Assembly (NCBI GenBank): GCA_041639705.1
Contig: JBEQBT010000062.1
Location: 1 to 14,469 of the forward strand
Origin: JARDZI01 sp041639705
GTDB taxonomy: Bacteria > Bacillota > Clostridia > Clostridiales > Caloramatoraceae
Length of the DNA: 14,469 nucleotides
Direction: 5' to 3'
Part shown: positions 6,838-13,947 of the stretch, piece by piece
Layout of the letters: every line of letters begins with the position of its first letter
How positions within the stretch are numbered: the first letter of the stretch is position 1
Notes under the pieces: generated by a model
Database searches by the model: none
Told to the model about the DNA's origin: nothing
The model's input: only the letters and a program-made list of their open reading frames with translations
Made by a program: the position numbers and the translations under genes

Positions 6838-7680
6838 ATGAAGATGAAAACAAAAAGGAAAACGTCAAATTTTTTCGCTCACCTGTTTCTAATAATTGTA
6901 TGCTTGCTTACCTTTGTTCCGATCTACTGGGTTTTGATTACAGCATTTGATGGAAGAATAGGGCTAGTAAGTACTGATTTTATTATATTTCCAAAAATAC
7001 CAACACTGGAAAATTTCAGTAAAGTATTGACACACCCTGATTTTCTAATGTGGCTTAAAAACAGCTTTATATTTGCAGCAGGAACTACTGTTTTTACACT
7101 AACACTTGCAACCCTTTCAGCCTATGCATTTTCCAGATTTGACTTCCCTGGTAAAAAGGCAGGACTTGCATCCTATATAGTGTATATGATGCTTCCAACA
7201 ACAGCTTCACTGGTTCCACAGCTGTTAGTTATTAAATATCTTGGAATTAAGAATTCATATTTGAGCTTGATATTAATTTGGTCAGCCGCCAATATGGCAT
7301 TTGCAGTATGGAATCTTAAGGGGTATTTCGATACAATACCTAAATCCATAGAGGAAGCTGCAACCATAGATGGAGCAACTAAGTTTCAAATATTTACAAA
7401 AATAATGCTTCCCCTAGCAAAACCAGCCCTGGCCATTACTGCAATATTCATATTTACAGCTCCATGGACGGACTATGTGACCTCATATCTGTTTCTAACA
7501 GATGGAACAAAATATACACTTGCTCAGGGATTGTACTCCTGGGCTGCGGACTTCAGATCTGTTTCATGGGGTGCCTTCGCAGCTGGCTCAATAATAATGG
7601 CTATGCCCTTGACAATTGTTTATCTTGTATTCCAGAAATACATCGTAAGCGGTTTAACAGCTGGTGGAGTAAAAGGATAA
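6838..7680 (+). CDS. malG: Maltodextrin ABC transporter, permease MalG type
   Basis: This 280-aa membrane protein is the second permease of the importer and would form a heterodimer with the preceding one. Six hydrophobic segments are visible at about 14-37, 74-98, 110-133, 142-160, 197-216 and 246-268. The EAA loop is at 171-196 (IEEAATIDGA then IMLPLAKP), the standard contact for the ATPase. The ATG directly follows the TAG stop of the upstream permease, and the AGAGGGGGTGGAG ribosome binding site lies inside the end of that gene. The length and C-terminal SGLTAGGVKG fit MalG/MdxG-type proteins. Substrate assignment rests on the operon context. Confidence 0.9.
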   Translation: MKMKTKRKTSNFFAHLFLIIVCLLTFVPIYWVLITAFDGRIGLVSTDFIIFPKIPTLENFSKVLTHPDFLMWLKNSFIFAAGTTVFTLTLATLSAYAFSRFDFPGKKAGLASYIVYMMLPTTASLVPQLLVIKYLGIKNSYLSLILIWSAANMAFAVWNLKGYFDTIPKSIEEAATIDGATKFQIFTKIMLPLAKPALAITAIFIFTAPWTDYVTSYLFLTDGTKYTLAQGLYSWAADFRSVSWGAFAAGSIIMAMPLTIVYLVFQKYIVSGLTAGGVKG

Positions 7681-7728
7681 TAGACTTAACTTGAGATTTA
7701 ACTGTATTAGAATTGGTAGAAAATAATA

Positions 7729-7755
7729 AGCTGTAAGCTGCATTTAGCTTCAGCT
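7729..7755 (+). other. Hairpin just upstream of the transporter ATPase ribosome binding site
   Basis: AGCTG-T-AAGCT (7729-7739) pairs with AGCTT-CAGCT (7746-7755), leaving one bulged T and a 6-nt loop. It ends 2 nt before the AAGGAGG site (7758-7764) of the ATPase gene. No U-run follows, so it is not a terminator. It could be an RNA processing or stability element, or could simply be chance. Confidence 0.4.
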
Positions 7756-7772
7756 ATAAGGAGGATAAAAAA

Positions 7773-8885
7773 ATGGCTAATTTATCACTTAAAGGTGTAT
7801 ATAAAGTTTATTCTGGAAATGTAACAGCAGTTAAGGACTTTAATCTGGACATCGCCGATCGCGAATTTATTGTACTTGTAGGACCTTCAGGATGTGGAAA
7901 ATCAACTACCCTTAGAATGATTGCAGGGCTTGAAGAAATATCCCAGGGTGAAGTATTCATTGGAGACAAGTTAGTAAATGACACACCTCCAAAGGACAGG
8001 GATATTGCAATGGTATTCCAAAACTATGCACTCTATCCACATATGAGTGTTTATGAAAATATGGCTTTTGGACTAAAACTAAGAAAGCAACCTAAGGATG
8101 AAATTGATAAAAAGGTTAAGGCCGCAGCTGAAATACTAGATATAAGTCACCTTCTTGATAGAAGACCAAAAGCATTATCAGGTGGGCAAAGGCAAAGAGT
8201 TGCACTTGGTAGGGCAATTGTTAGAGAGCCTAAGGTGTTTTTAATGGATGAACCTCTTTCGAATCTTGATGCAAAGCTTAGGGTTCAAATGAGAACAGAA
8301 ATATTAAAGCTTCACCAGAGGTTAAAGACTACATTTGTTTATGTTACACATGACCAGACAGAAGCAATGACAATGGGTACAAGAATTGTTGTTATGAAGG
8401 ATGGAATTGTTCAACAGGTTGATGCACCAAAGAAAATATATGATAATCCAAATAACATGTTTGTTGCAGGCTTCATAGGAAGTCCACAAATGAATTTCCT
8501 AGATGCAGAAGTTCAAACAAATGGTGGGGCTCTTACCCTAGTTCTTAATGATGGCACAAAGCTTAACCTTACAAAAGAACAGCAGGAAGTATTAAAGTCT
8601 AAGAATTATACTGGAAAGAAGCTTGTAATAGGAATCCGACCTGAATACCTTCACGATTCAAGTGTAGATGCTCTAAACAGCAGCTACAATGAAATTCAAA
8701 CAGATGTTGATGTTACAGAATTAATGGGAGCTGAAATATATTTACATATTTCAATTGGAGGACATCCATCAATTGCAAGGGTTAGCTCCCAGTCAGAAGT
8801 TAAGATGGGAGACAAGGTTAAGCTTCAATTCCATTTTGACAAAATGCAGTTATTCGATAAAGATACAGAAGAAGCTATTAGGTAA
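7773..8885 (+). CDS. msmX: Sugar ABC transporter ATPase, MsmX/UgpC/MalK type
   Basis: The 370-aa cytoplasmic ATPase energises carbohydrate import. The nucleotide-binding domain has Walker A GPSGCGKST (37-45), the Q-loop at Q83, signature LSGGQRQR (135-142), Walker B VFLMDEP (155-161), SNLDAK D-loop and the switch His H193. From about 235 a C-terminal OB-like (TOBE) region follows, as in MalK and MsmX, with IGIRPEYL as a mark. Many Bacillota share one such ATPase among several importers; being the last gene of this operon, this one at least serves the MalFG permeases. Whether the C-terminal part carries MalK-type regulation cannot be told by eye. The start follows AAGGAGG with 8 nt spacing. 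A strong terminator closes the operon 30 bp after the stop. Confidence 0.92.
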   Translation: MANLSLKGVYKVYSGNVTAVKDFNLDIADREFIVLVGPSGCGKSTTLRMIAGLEEISQGEVFIGDKLVNDTPPKDRDIAMVFQNYALYPHMSVYENMAFGLKLRKQPKDEIDKKVKAAAEILDISHLLDRRPKALSGGQRQRVALGRAIVREPKVFLMDEPLSNLDAKLRVQMRTEILKLHQRLKTTFVYVTHDQTEAMTMGTRIVVMKDGIVQQVDAPKKIYDNPNNMFVAGFIGSPQMNFLDAEVQTNGGALTLVLNDGTKLNLTKEQQEVLKSKNYTGKKLVIGIRPEYLHDSSVDALNSSYNEIQTDVDVTELMGAEIYLHISIGGHPSIARVSSQSEVKMGDKVKLQFHFDKMQLFDKDTEEAIR

Positions 8886-8915
8886 TTATATCGTTTTCTA
8901 GTTCCCCCTTATTAT

Positions 8916-8947
8916 AAAATACGGCAGTTGAACTGCCGTATTTTTTT
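8916..8947 (+). terminator. Rho-independent terminator of the maltodextrin operon
   Basis: A perfect 12-bp stem (AAAATACGGCAG 8916-8927 with CTGCCGTATTTT 8933-8944, loop TTGAA) runs into a T8 tract (8940s) ending at 8947. The symmetric A-run upstream could also let it act on minus-strand transcripts. Confidence 0.92.
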
Positions 8948-8950
8948 GTA

Positions 8951-8979
8951 TTGACATATTTATCAAGTAAATATATAAT
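8951..8979 (+). promoter_or_regulatory. Perfect consensus sigma-A promoter facing the exporter operon
   Basis: TTGACA (8951-8956), exactly 17 bp, TATAAT (8974-8979): both hexamers and the spacing are ideal. It starts 4 bp after the maltodextrin operon terminator. Transcription from about 8986 would cross two palindromic repeats before reaching the exporter ATPase at 9369, a leader of about 380 nt. A weaker candidate nearer the gene is TTGAAT 9319-9324 with TAAATA 9342-9347. Confidence 0.75.
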
Positions 8980-9055
8980 TATGTTCTTGTTTGCTTTATA
9001 GGAAGAGTGCGTCGCAACATATGAATGTGAATTGCCTAGCACCTAACGGAGACGC

Positions 9056-9128
9056 TGTCATCCTGAAGGTCGTGAAGGGTCTTTCCCTGAGGTACCCATT
9101 TAGATCCGACCCTACGCTCAGGATGACA
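9056..9128 (+). repeat. Palindromic repeat element A (73 bp, exact 11-bp terminal inverted repeats)
   Basis: TGTCATCCTGA (9056-9066) and TCAGGATGACA (9118-9128) are exact inverted repeats that bracket a GC-richer core. The end sequence GTCATCCTGA/TCAGGATGAC resembles dispersed intergenic repeats I recall from several bacterial phyla, but that is memory, not a search. No open reading frame inside is convincing. Strand is arbitrary. Confidence 0.7.
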
Positions 9129-9165
9129 TTGACTCTGCCAGTGACATTCATAGCAATGACAGTTA

Positions 9166-9261
9166 GTAGGGGCGAACAGTGTTCGCCCGCCATTGCGCAT
9201 CAACAATCAGATAATAGCCTAACCCGTAGATACGTCGCGGGCGAATACTGTTCGCCCCTAC
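9166..9261 (+). repeat. Palindromic repeat element B, copy 1 (96 bp, MITE/REP-like)
   Basis: Two 25-bp ends, 9166-9190 and 9237-9261, are inverted copies differing at one position. Each end is itself a hairpin, GGGCGAAC-AGT-GTTCGCCC in the left end. The 46-bp middle carries ACAAT...GATAA...CCTAA. A second copy of nearly the same length and order lies at 12015-12109. No transposase is present, so it is non-autonomous. The whole 8990-9300 stretch is visibly richer in GC than its surroundings and holds no credible gene. Confidence 0.85.
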
Positions 9262-9368
9262 ATTGGGGTTACATTGTGTCGCTAACCATATAGCGCATGA
9301 CAATAAAATTAAGCATTATTGAATTACATAAAAGAATATCCTAAATAAAACTTAAGCGGGGTGTTAGG

Positions 9369-10346
9369 ATGATTGAAGTTGACTCCTTAAGTAAAGGCTT
9401 TAGAGTTGCGAAACGAGGTGCCGGTATTGGTGCAGCAGTCAGGTCCATGTTTAATCCTCAATATACTACAATCAAAGCATTAGATGATGTTTCCTTTAAA
9501 ATTGACGAGGGTGAAATAGTTGGCTACATCGGTCCTAATGGTGCAGGAAAATCTACTACCATCAAGATCATCAGTGGTATATTAGTTCCTGACAGTGGTA
9601 AGTGCCATATACTAGGAAACACTCCCTGGAAGAATAGAGTTAGCCATGTTAAAAACATAGGTGTAGTATTTGGCCAACGTTCCCAGCTATGGTGGGACGT
9701 TCCTGTAATTGATTCCTTCAATTTGCTAAAGGATATTTATAAAATTCCTGAAAATACCTATAAAGATAACCTAGAGCTATTAACAACCACTCTCGACTTG
9801 TCAAACCTTCTTTCAACACCAGTTCGTCAATTGAGCCTGGGACAGAGGATGAGATGCGAAATAGGTGCTTCTCTATTACATAACCCAAAGATACTTTTTC
9901 TAGATGAACCTACTATTGGTTTAGATGCAGTTTCAAAAATAGCAGTCCGTAATTTTATAAAAACAATAAATAAAGAAAAAAGGGTTACCGTAATACTAAC
10001 CACCCATGACATGAATGATATTGAAGCCCTAGCAGAAAGAATTATACTGCTTGGCAAGGGGAAAATACTGCTTGATGGCACTTTATCAGAATTAAAAAGC
10101 AGATTTGTTAATCACAAGACAGTAATCGTTGATTTTGGTGAAAATAATGATGATATACATATCGAAGGAACTACCATTCTTTCAAGGTCAAAGGAAAGAA
10201 TGACACTATCTGTGGATTTGGAAAAAATCAAGGTTTCTGAGGTAGTTGGATTATTATCTGATAAACTGGATATTTTGGATGTTTCAATAGAAAACCGCCC
10301 TATTGAAGAAATTATAGTAGATTTATATAAGGCCTATAGTATATGA
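9369..10346 (+). CDS. ABC-2 type exporter, ATP-binding protein (COG4586-like)
   Basis: The 325-aa cytoplasmic ATPase has Walker A GPNGAGKST (55-63), the Q-loop region FGQRSQLWWD (101-110), signature LSLGQRMR (155-162), Walker B ILFLDEP (175-181) and switch His H213. The signature reads LSLGQ instead of LSGGQ, and the FGQRSQLWWD block is characteristic of the uncharacterised ABC-2 group whose partners are COG4587- and COG3694-like permeases, exactly the next two genes here. An N-terminal insertion (about 12-32) before the Walker region is also usual for this group. The substrate is unknown. The ATG follows GGGGTG at 5 nt. The TGA stop overlaps the ATG of the next gene (ATGA), so translation is coupled. 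This TGA stop also shows that TGA is a normal stop codon in this genome. Confidence 0.88.
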   Translation: MIEVDSLSKGFRVAKRGAGIGAAVRSMFNPQYTTIKALDDVSFKIDEGEIVGYIGPNGAGKSTTIKIISGILVPDSGKCHILGNTPWKNRVSHVKNIGVVFGQRSQLWWDVPVIDSFNLLKDIYKIPENTYKDNLELLTTTLDLSNLLSTPVRQLSLGQRMRCEIGASLLHNPKILFLDEPTIGLDAVSKIAVRNFIKTINKEKRVTVILTTHDMNDIEALAERIILLGKGKILLDGTLSELKSRFVNHKTVIVDFGENNDDIHIEGTTILSRSKERMTLSVDLEKIKVSEVVGLLSDKLDILDVSIENRPIEEIIVDLYKAYSI

Positions 10347-11146
10347 GTGTCTATTATTCCCTGTTTAAAATGAGACTTCTTAAGGGACTTCAATACAGAG
10401 TGGCGGCTCTGGCAGGAGTTTCAACCCAGTTTTTCTGAGGTTTTATTTATATAATGATTTTCCAGGCCTTTTATGGAAGTACCTCCATAGAACAGCCTAT
10501 TTCTCTAAGAGAATTAATACAAGTCACCTGGCTTCAGCAGAGTTTTTTAGTATTTATAATGCTCTGGATTAGGGATAATGAACTATTTAATCTTATAACC
10601 AGTGGAAATATAGCATATGAGCTCTCCCGTCCAGCAGATATATACGGTCTTTGGTATGCAAAGCTTATAGCACAAAGACTATCTGGAGCAATGCTTAGAT
10701 GCTTTCCAATAATTATTGTAGCCTCTCTACTTCCCTATCCCTACAACTTTACATTACCTCATAGCATAATTGCATTTATACTATTTCTTATTACACTAAC
10801 ACTTGGGCTGATTTTAATCGTATCAATATCTATGCTTATTTATATTTCAACCTTTTATACCATGTCCCCAATGGGTTCTTTATTAATCTTTAGTGTGTTA
10901 GGAGAGTTTTTCTCAGGACTTGTTATTCCAATACCACTAATGCCAGAAGGTATAAAAAAGCTAACCTATCTTCTCCCCTTTAGGTATACCTCTGACCTGC
11001 CCTTTAGAATATATGCAGGTAACATTGGAATAAGGGAGGGTGTAATTAGCATTGGCGTTCAGCTACTATGGATACTTTTATTAGTTAAACTTGGAAGGCT
11101 GTGGATGAAAAAAGCATTACGAAAAGTAATAATACAGGGAGGTTGA
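10343..11146 (+). pseudogene. ABC-2 exporter permease, first subunit, interrupted by an in-frame TGA
   Basis: Reading from the ATG at 10343 gives MSVYYSLFKMRLLKGLQYRV, then AALAGVSTQFF, a TGA stop at 10436-10438 (codon 32), then GFIYIMIFQAFYGS and open frame to 11146. Counting the stop the product would be 267 aa, a normal length for COG4587-like permeases. The sequence on both sides reads as one first membrane segment, and a Trp (TGG) is the expected residue at the TGA in this family. The rest holds about five more hydrophobic segments and LSRPADIYGLW, a mark of the family. The likely event is a G-to-A nonsense change or a sequencing error. Translation could restart at ATG 10454 (230 aa), but only a weak GAGG 13 nt upstream supports it and the first membrane segment would be damaged. 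The next permease gene begins 4 bp after the stop. Confidence 0.8.
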
Positions 11147-11150
11147 TGTG

Positions 11151-11933
11151 ATGAAACTATATTTCAAATATATGTCCATACTTTTAAAAAGTCAGATGGA
11201 ATATAGAACTTCATTTATTCTTCTTTCCTTCGGACAGTTTTTCGTGCCATTTTTAATTTTTATATCAATGCTTATGTTCTTTCAAAGATTTCCAAGCCTA
11301 GGAGGATGGTCACTTTACGAAGTAGCCCTATGCTATGCTGTTACACATATTGCATTCTCGGTAAGTGAGTGTTTTGCAAGGGGTTTTGACAGCTTTTCCT
11401 CTAATGTTGTTAATGGAGACTTTGACAGAATTTTACTAAGGCCCAGGTCAACAGTGCTTCAAGTAATGGGTTCAAAATTTGAATTTACAAGGATAGGACG
11501 ATTTATACAAAGCATAATTGTATTAGTATTTTCATTATCAAATATAAATGTGAACTGGGATATATATAAAATAATAACACTGCTTCTTATGATACTAAGC
11601 GGAATATTCATATTTACGGGAATATATATTCTAGGTGCAACCATGTGTTTCTGGACTATTGAAGGCTTGGAGGTAATAAACATATTCACAGACAGAGGAA
11701 GGGAAATGTCCCAGTACCCCCTAAGTATTTATAAGGAATGGGTGCGAAAGTTCTTCACATTTGTAATCCCATTTGGTACAGTGAATTATCTTCCACTTAT
11801 GTTTATACTGGGAAAGAACGGTGCAACCAGCATTGCCTATATGTTTATACCACTTGCGGGGGTGCTATTTATCATTCCATGTTTATTGGTATGGAGATTT
11901 GGAGTTAAGCATTACAAGTCAACTGGATCATAG
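11151..11933 (+). CDS. ABC-2 exporter permease, second subunit (COG3694-like)
   Basis: The 260-aa integral membrane protein has about six hydrophobic segments at roughly 21-45, 56-72, 118-132, 140-165, 200-222 and 228-250. The loop VNGDFDRILLRPRS (87-100) is the conserved G-x-FD-x-xLLRP motif of this permease group and corresponds to the LSRPADIYGLW loop of the preceding subunit. It would pair with that subunit to form the channel driven by the upstream ATPase. The ATG at 11151 is chosen, with AGGGAGG 8 nt upstream; an in-frame GTG immediately before it (11148) is possible and would add one residue. It is the last gene of the exporter operon; its stop lies 7 bp before a terminator-type hairpin that is better formed for the opposite strand. 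Substrate unknown. Confidence 0.85.
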   Translation: MKLYFKYMSILLKSQMEYRTSFILLSFGQFFVPFLIFISMLMFFQRFPSLGGWSLYEVALCYAVTHIAFSVSECFARGFDSFSSNVVNGDFDRILLRPRSTVLQVMGSKFEFTRIGRFIQSIIVLVFSLSNINVNWDIYKIITLLLMILSGIFIFTGIYILGATMCFWTIEGLEVINIFTDRGREMSQYPLSIYKEWVRKFFTFVIPFGTVNYLPLMFILGKNGATSIAYMFIPLAGVLFIIPCLLVWRFGVKHYKSTGS

Positions 11934-11939
11934 TGGGTT

Positions 11940-11991
11940 AAAAAGGGTACCAGCTAAATGAGAATTTTCCTAATCTCATCTAACTGGTACC
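11940..11991 (-). terminator. Terminator between convergent genes, best formed on the minus strand
   Basis: Arms 11946-11963 and 11974-11991 form an 18-bp stem with a 10-nt loop. In minus-strand RNA all 18 positions pair, two of them as G-U wobbles; in plus-strand RNA the same two are A-C mismatches. On the minus strand a T5 tract (A11940-A11944 on plus) follows after one C. It therefore suits the nucleoside kinase transcript, about 130 nt past its stop, and may also stall exporter transcripts. Confidence 0.7.
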
Positions 11992-12014
11992 TAATATCAT
12001 TCATATTCCCAAGA

Positions 12015-12109
12015 GTAGGTGCGAACAGTGTCCACCCGTTTCTACACATTTACAATGATGGGATAACCTAAATTGCAGGTGTATTCGGGCGAACACTGTT
12101 CGCCTCTAT
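12015..12109 (+). repeat. Palindromic repeat element B, copy 2 (95 bp)
   Basis: The left end (12015-12038) matches the copy 1 end except for three positions, and the right end (12086-12109) except for two. The middle keeps ACAAT, GATAA and CCTAA in the same order. Copy 2 is in the same orientation as copy 1 and more decayed at its left end. It lies in the 3' untranslated part of the minus-strand nucleoside kinase transcript, between the stop codon and the terminator. Confidence 0.8.
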
Positions 12110-12121
12110 GATGAGTTGCGT

Positions 12122-13783
12122 TTAGTCCTTATAAAAACAGCTTCCACCAATAAACTCTCTAATAATAGAATTATTCGGTATTTCATCCACCTCAACTGGT
12201 AGGAAATATTTAAGAAATCTTAGGAGCCGAGTCGCCTCTGAATAGGCTCTGCTGTTTCTATTTATCTGCTCTAGAAGAGGCTCTGCATATTTCTTGAGAG
12301 CGCCTAATTCATATACTAGAGTTGAATTAAACATGACATCCCCTTCCTCCTGAAATGGAAAGATGTTTTTATCCTCTCCCCTTCTCACTGAAGGCCAGCC
12401 TAATAGTGTGGTTTCAGCATCCTTTCCTCTTGTTCTATAATCCCTTACAATTCTTCTTAAAATCCTTACATCTGTTGTAGGAATTCTATTATGGTTGTCA
12501 ATATTTAATTGGGTAAGTGCGCTTACATATATTTTAAATTTATTCTCTGGTTTAATATCTCTTGTCAATATCTCATTAAGCCCATGAATCCCTTCTGCAA
12601 TAAGAATCATATCATCCGTCAGCTTTAGCTTCTTTCCGTTAAACTCCCTTTGCCCAGTTAGGAAATTAAAAGTAGGAAGTTCAATTTCCTCACCTGCCAG
12701 GAGCTTATTTAAATGCTCATTTAGCAAATTTAGATCCAGTGCATATATGGATTCAAAATCATATTCACCTGTTTCATCCCTTGGAGTCTCCTCCCTGTTT
12801 ACAAAATAATCATCCAAAGAAATTGCATAGGGCTTTAATCCATTAACCTTTAATTGTATGGATAATCTCTTTGAAAAGGTGGTTTTTCCAGAGGAAGATG
12901 GACCGGCTATAAGCACTAATTTGACCTTATCTTTTTTTTCTGAAATCATATCAGCAATATGTGCCGTTTTCTTTTCATGAAGAGCCTCAGAGATTCTAAT
13001 AATACCTCCCATCTCCCCAGTTGCAATTTTGTCATTTAATGCTCCAACATCCCCAACATCAAGTATTTCTGCCCACTCCTCAGCCTCTCTGAATACTTCA
13101 AATAGTCCTCTCTGCTCTAAGAATTCAGGTATTACCTTTGGGGAATAATTATCAGGATACCTCAATAAAAATCCTGGTTCATAGTACATAAGCTCAAACT
13201 GTTTTAAGTATCCTGTTGAGGGCACCATTTTGCCATAGAAATATCCATAAATACTTCCACACTTGCAAACATCCACTGTATCTTCCATCCAATATTTAAA
13301 TAACCTAAGCTTATCCTTCATTCCATATTTGCTGAACACTTCCTCAGCCCTGTCTAATGGCATGGTTTCCTTGGTAAAAGGAGTATCCTCATCTATTATT
13401 TCTCTCATATGCTTTTCAATAATAGTTAAATCCTTTTTATTAAGCTCAGGAGTCTTATGAATTTCACCATAAATTCCTTTGCTAAGTGAATGCTCTATTG
13501 TTACATTTGCATGGGGAAATAATTCATCTACAGCTCTAATTAAAACAAATGTTAATCCTCTTGCAAATATTCTTCTTGCTTCATATGCCTCCAGTGTTAA
13601 AAAATCCACATTTGAATCCTCATAAAGCCTTTCATTAAGCTCTACCAAATCGTTATCCACCTTGGCTATTAAAATATCCACAGAATATTCCCTCTGGTGT
13701 TTTTTCGCAATATCTAAAAGTCCTATTCCGCTTTCATATTTCTCTACTCTTCCATCGAAAAGGGTAACTTTAATATTTGACAT
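12122..13783 (-). CDS. Nucleoside (uridine-like) kinase with TGS and ThrRS-like N-terminal regions
   Basis: The 553-aa product has three parts. Residues about 1-65 look like a TGS domain (VTLFDGRVEKYESGIGLLDIAKKH). Residues about 70-230 resemble the second additional domain of threonyl-tRNA synthetase (FVLIRAVDELFPHANVTIEHS). Residues about 285-510 are a phosphoribulokinase/uridine kinase P-loop domain with Walker A GPSSSGKTT (294-302), SLDDYF (322-327) and AEGIHGLN (396-403). The last part would phosphorylate a nucleoside with ATP or GTP, while the front part may bind a regulator or nucleic acid. No aminoacylation core is present. This fusion is common in clostridia and Thermotoga-like bacteria. 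The start at 13783 is selected because AAAGGA lies 9 nt upstream; the two closer ATGs (13792, 13789) lie too near that site. It is transcribed towards the exporter and divergently from peptidase T. Confidence 0.88.
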   Translation of the reverse strand: MSNIKVTLFDGRVEKYESGIGLLDIAKKHQREYSVDILIAKVDNDLVELNERLYEDSNVDFLTLEAYEARRIFARGLTFVLIRAVDELFPHANVTIEHSLSKGIYGEIHKTPELNKKDLTIIEKHMREIIDEDTPFTKETMPLDRAEEVFSKYGMKDKLRLFKYWMEDTVDVCKCGSIYGYFYGKMVPSTGYLKQFELMYYEPGFLLRYPDNYSPKVIPEFLEQRGLFEVFREAEEWAEILDVGDVGALNDKIATGEMGGIIRISEALHEKKTAHIADMISEKKDKVKLVLIAGPSSSGKTTFSKRLSIQLKVNGLKPYAISLDDYFVNREETPRDETGEYDFESIYALDLNLLNEHLNKLLAGEEIELPTFNFLTGQREFNGKKLKLTDDMILIAEGIHGLNEILTRDIKPENKFKIYVSALTQLNIDNHNRIPTTDVRILRRIVRDYRTRGKDAETTLLGWPSVRRGEDKNIFPFQEEGDVMFNSTLVYELGALKKYAEPLLEQINRNSRAYSEATRLLRFLKYFLPVEVDEIPNNSIIREFIGGSCFYKD

Positions 13784-13929
13784 ATGCATCATTCCTTTTT
13801 AAAATTATGTACTTTAATATTACAATACTCTATAATAAATCATACCATAAAAACCCATACTAAATAATATCATTCTATCCCCTTTTTAATACTCTATCCT
13901 ACAGACCTTCATACACATTCCTATGGTTT

Positions 13930-13947
13930 TTATCCACATTATCCCCA
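13930..13947 (+). promoter_or_regulatory. Tandem DnaA-box-like 9-mers
   Basis: TTATCCACA (13930-13938), an exact match to the classical DnaA box, is followed directly by TTATCCCCA (13939-13947), one mismatch. A weaker TTATACATT lies at 13964-13972. The surrounding 13784-14154 gap is AT-rich, holds no gene, and also has a small hairpin, GACTTC-TGT-GAAGTC (13996-14010). Function is unproven; the match may be chance. Confidence 0.35.

Noticed and set aside
8991..9293. A 100-codon open frame on the plus strand (and a 65-codon one on the minus strand at 8996-9193) in the GC-richer spacer.
   Set aside because: Both run straight through palindromic repeats A and B, have no ribosome binding site, and show no family resemblance; they are by-products of the repeats.
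10343..11146. TGA at 10436 read as selenocysteine or as Trp through an altered genetic code.
   Set aside because: The adjacent ATPase gene and this permease both use TGA as stop, Trp is encoded by TGG throughout the window, and no obvious SECIS-like hairpin follows directly; a nonsense change or sequencing error is simpler.
9369..11933. The exporter as an antibiotic-resistance or bacteriocin-immunity transporter.
   Set aside because: No biosynthetic, peptide or two-component genes are next to it, and the COG4586/4587/3694-like group has no established substrate, so a specific role would be a guess.
12015..12109. Repeat B copies as a CRISPR array.
   Set aside because: There are two ends per element in inverted orientation, with no regular direct repeats and spacers and no cas genes.
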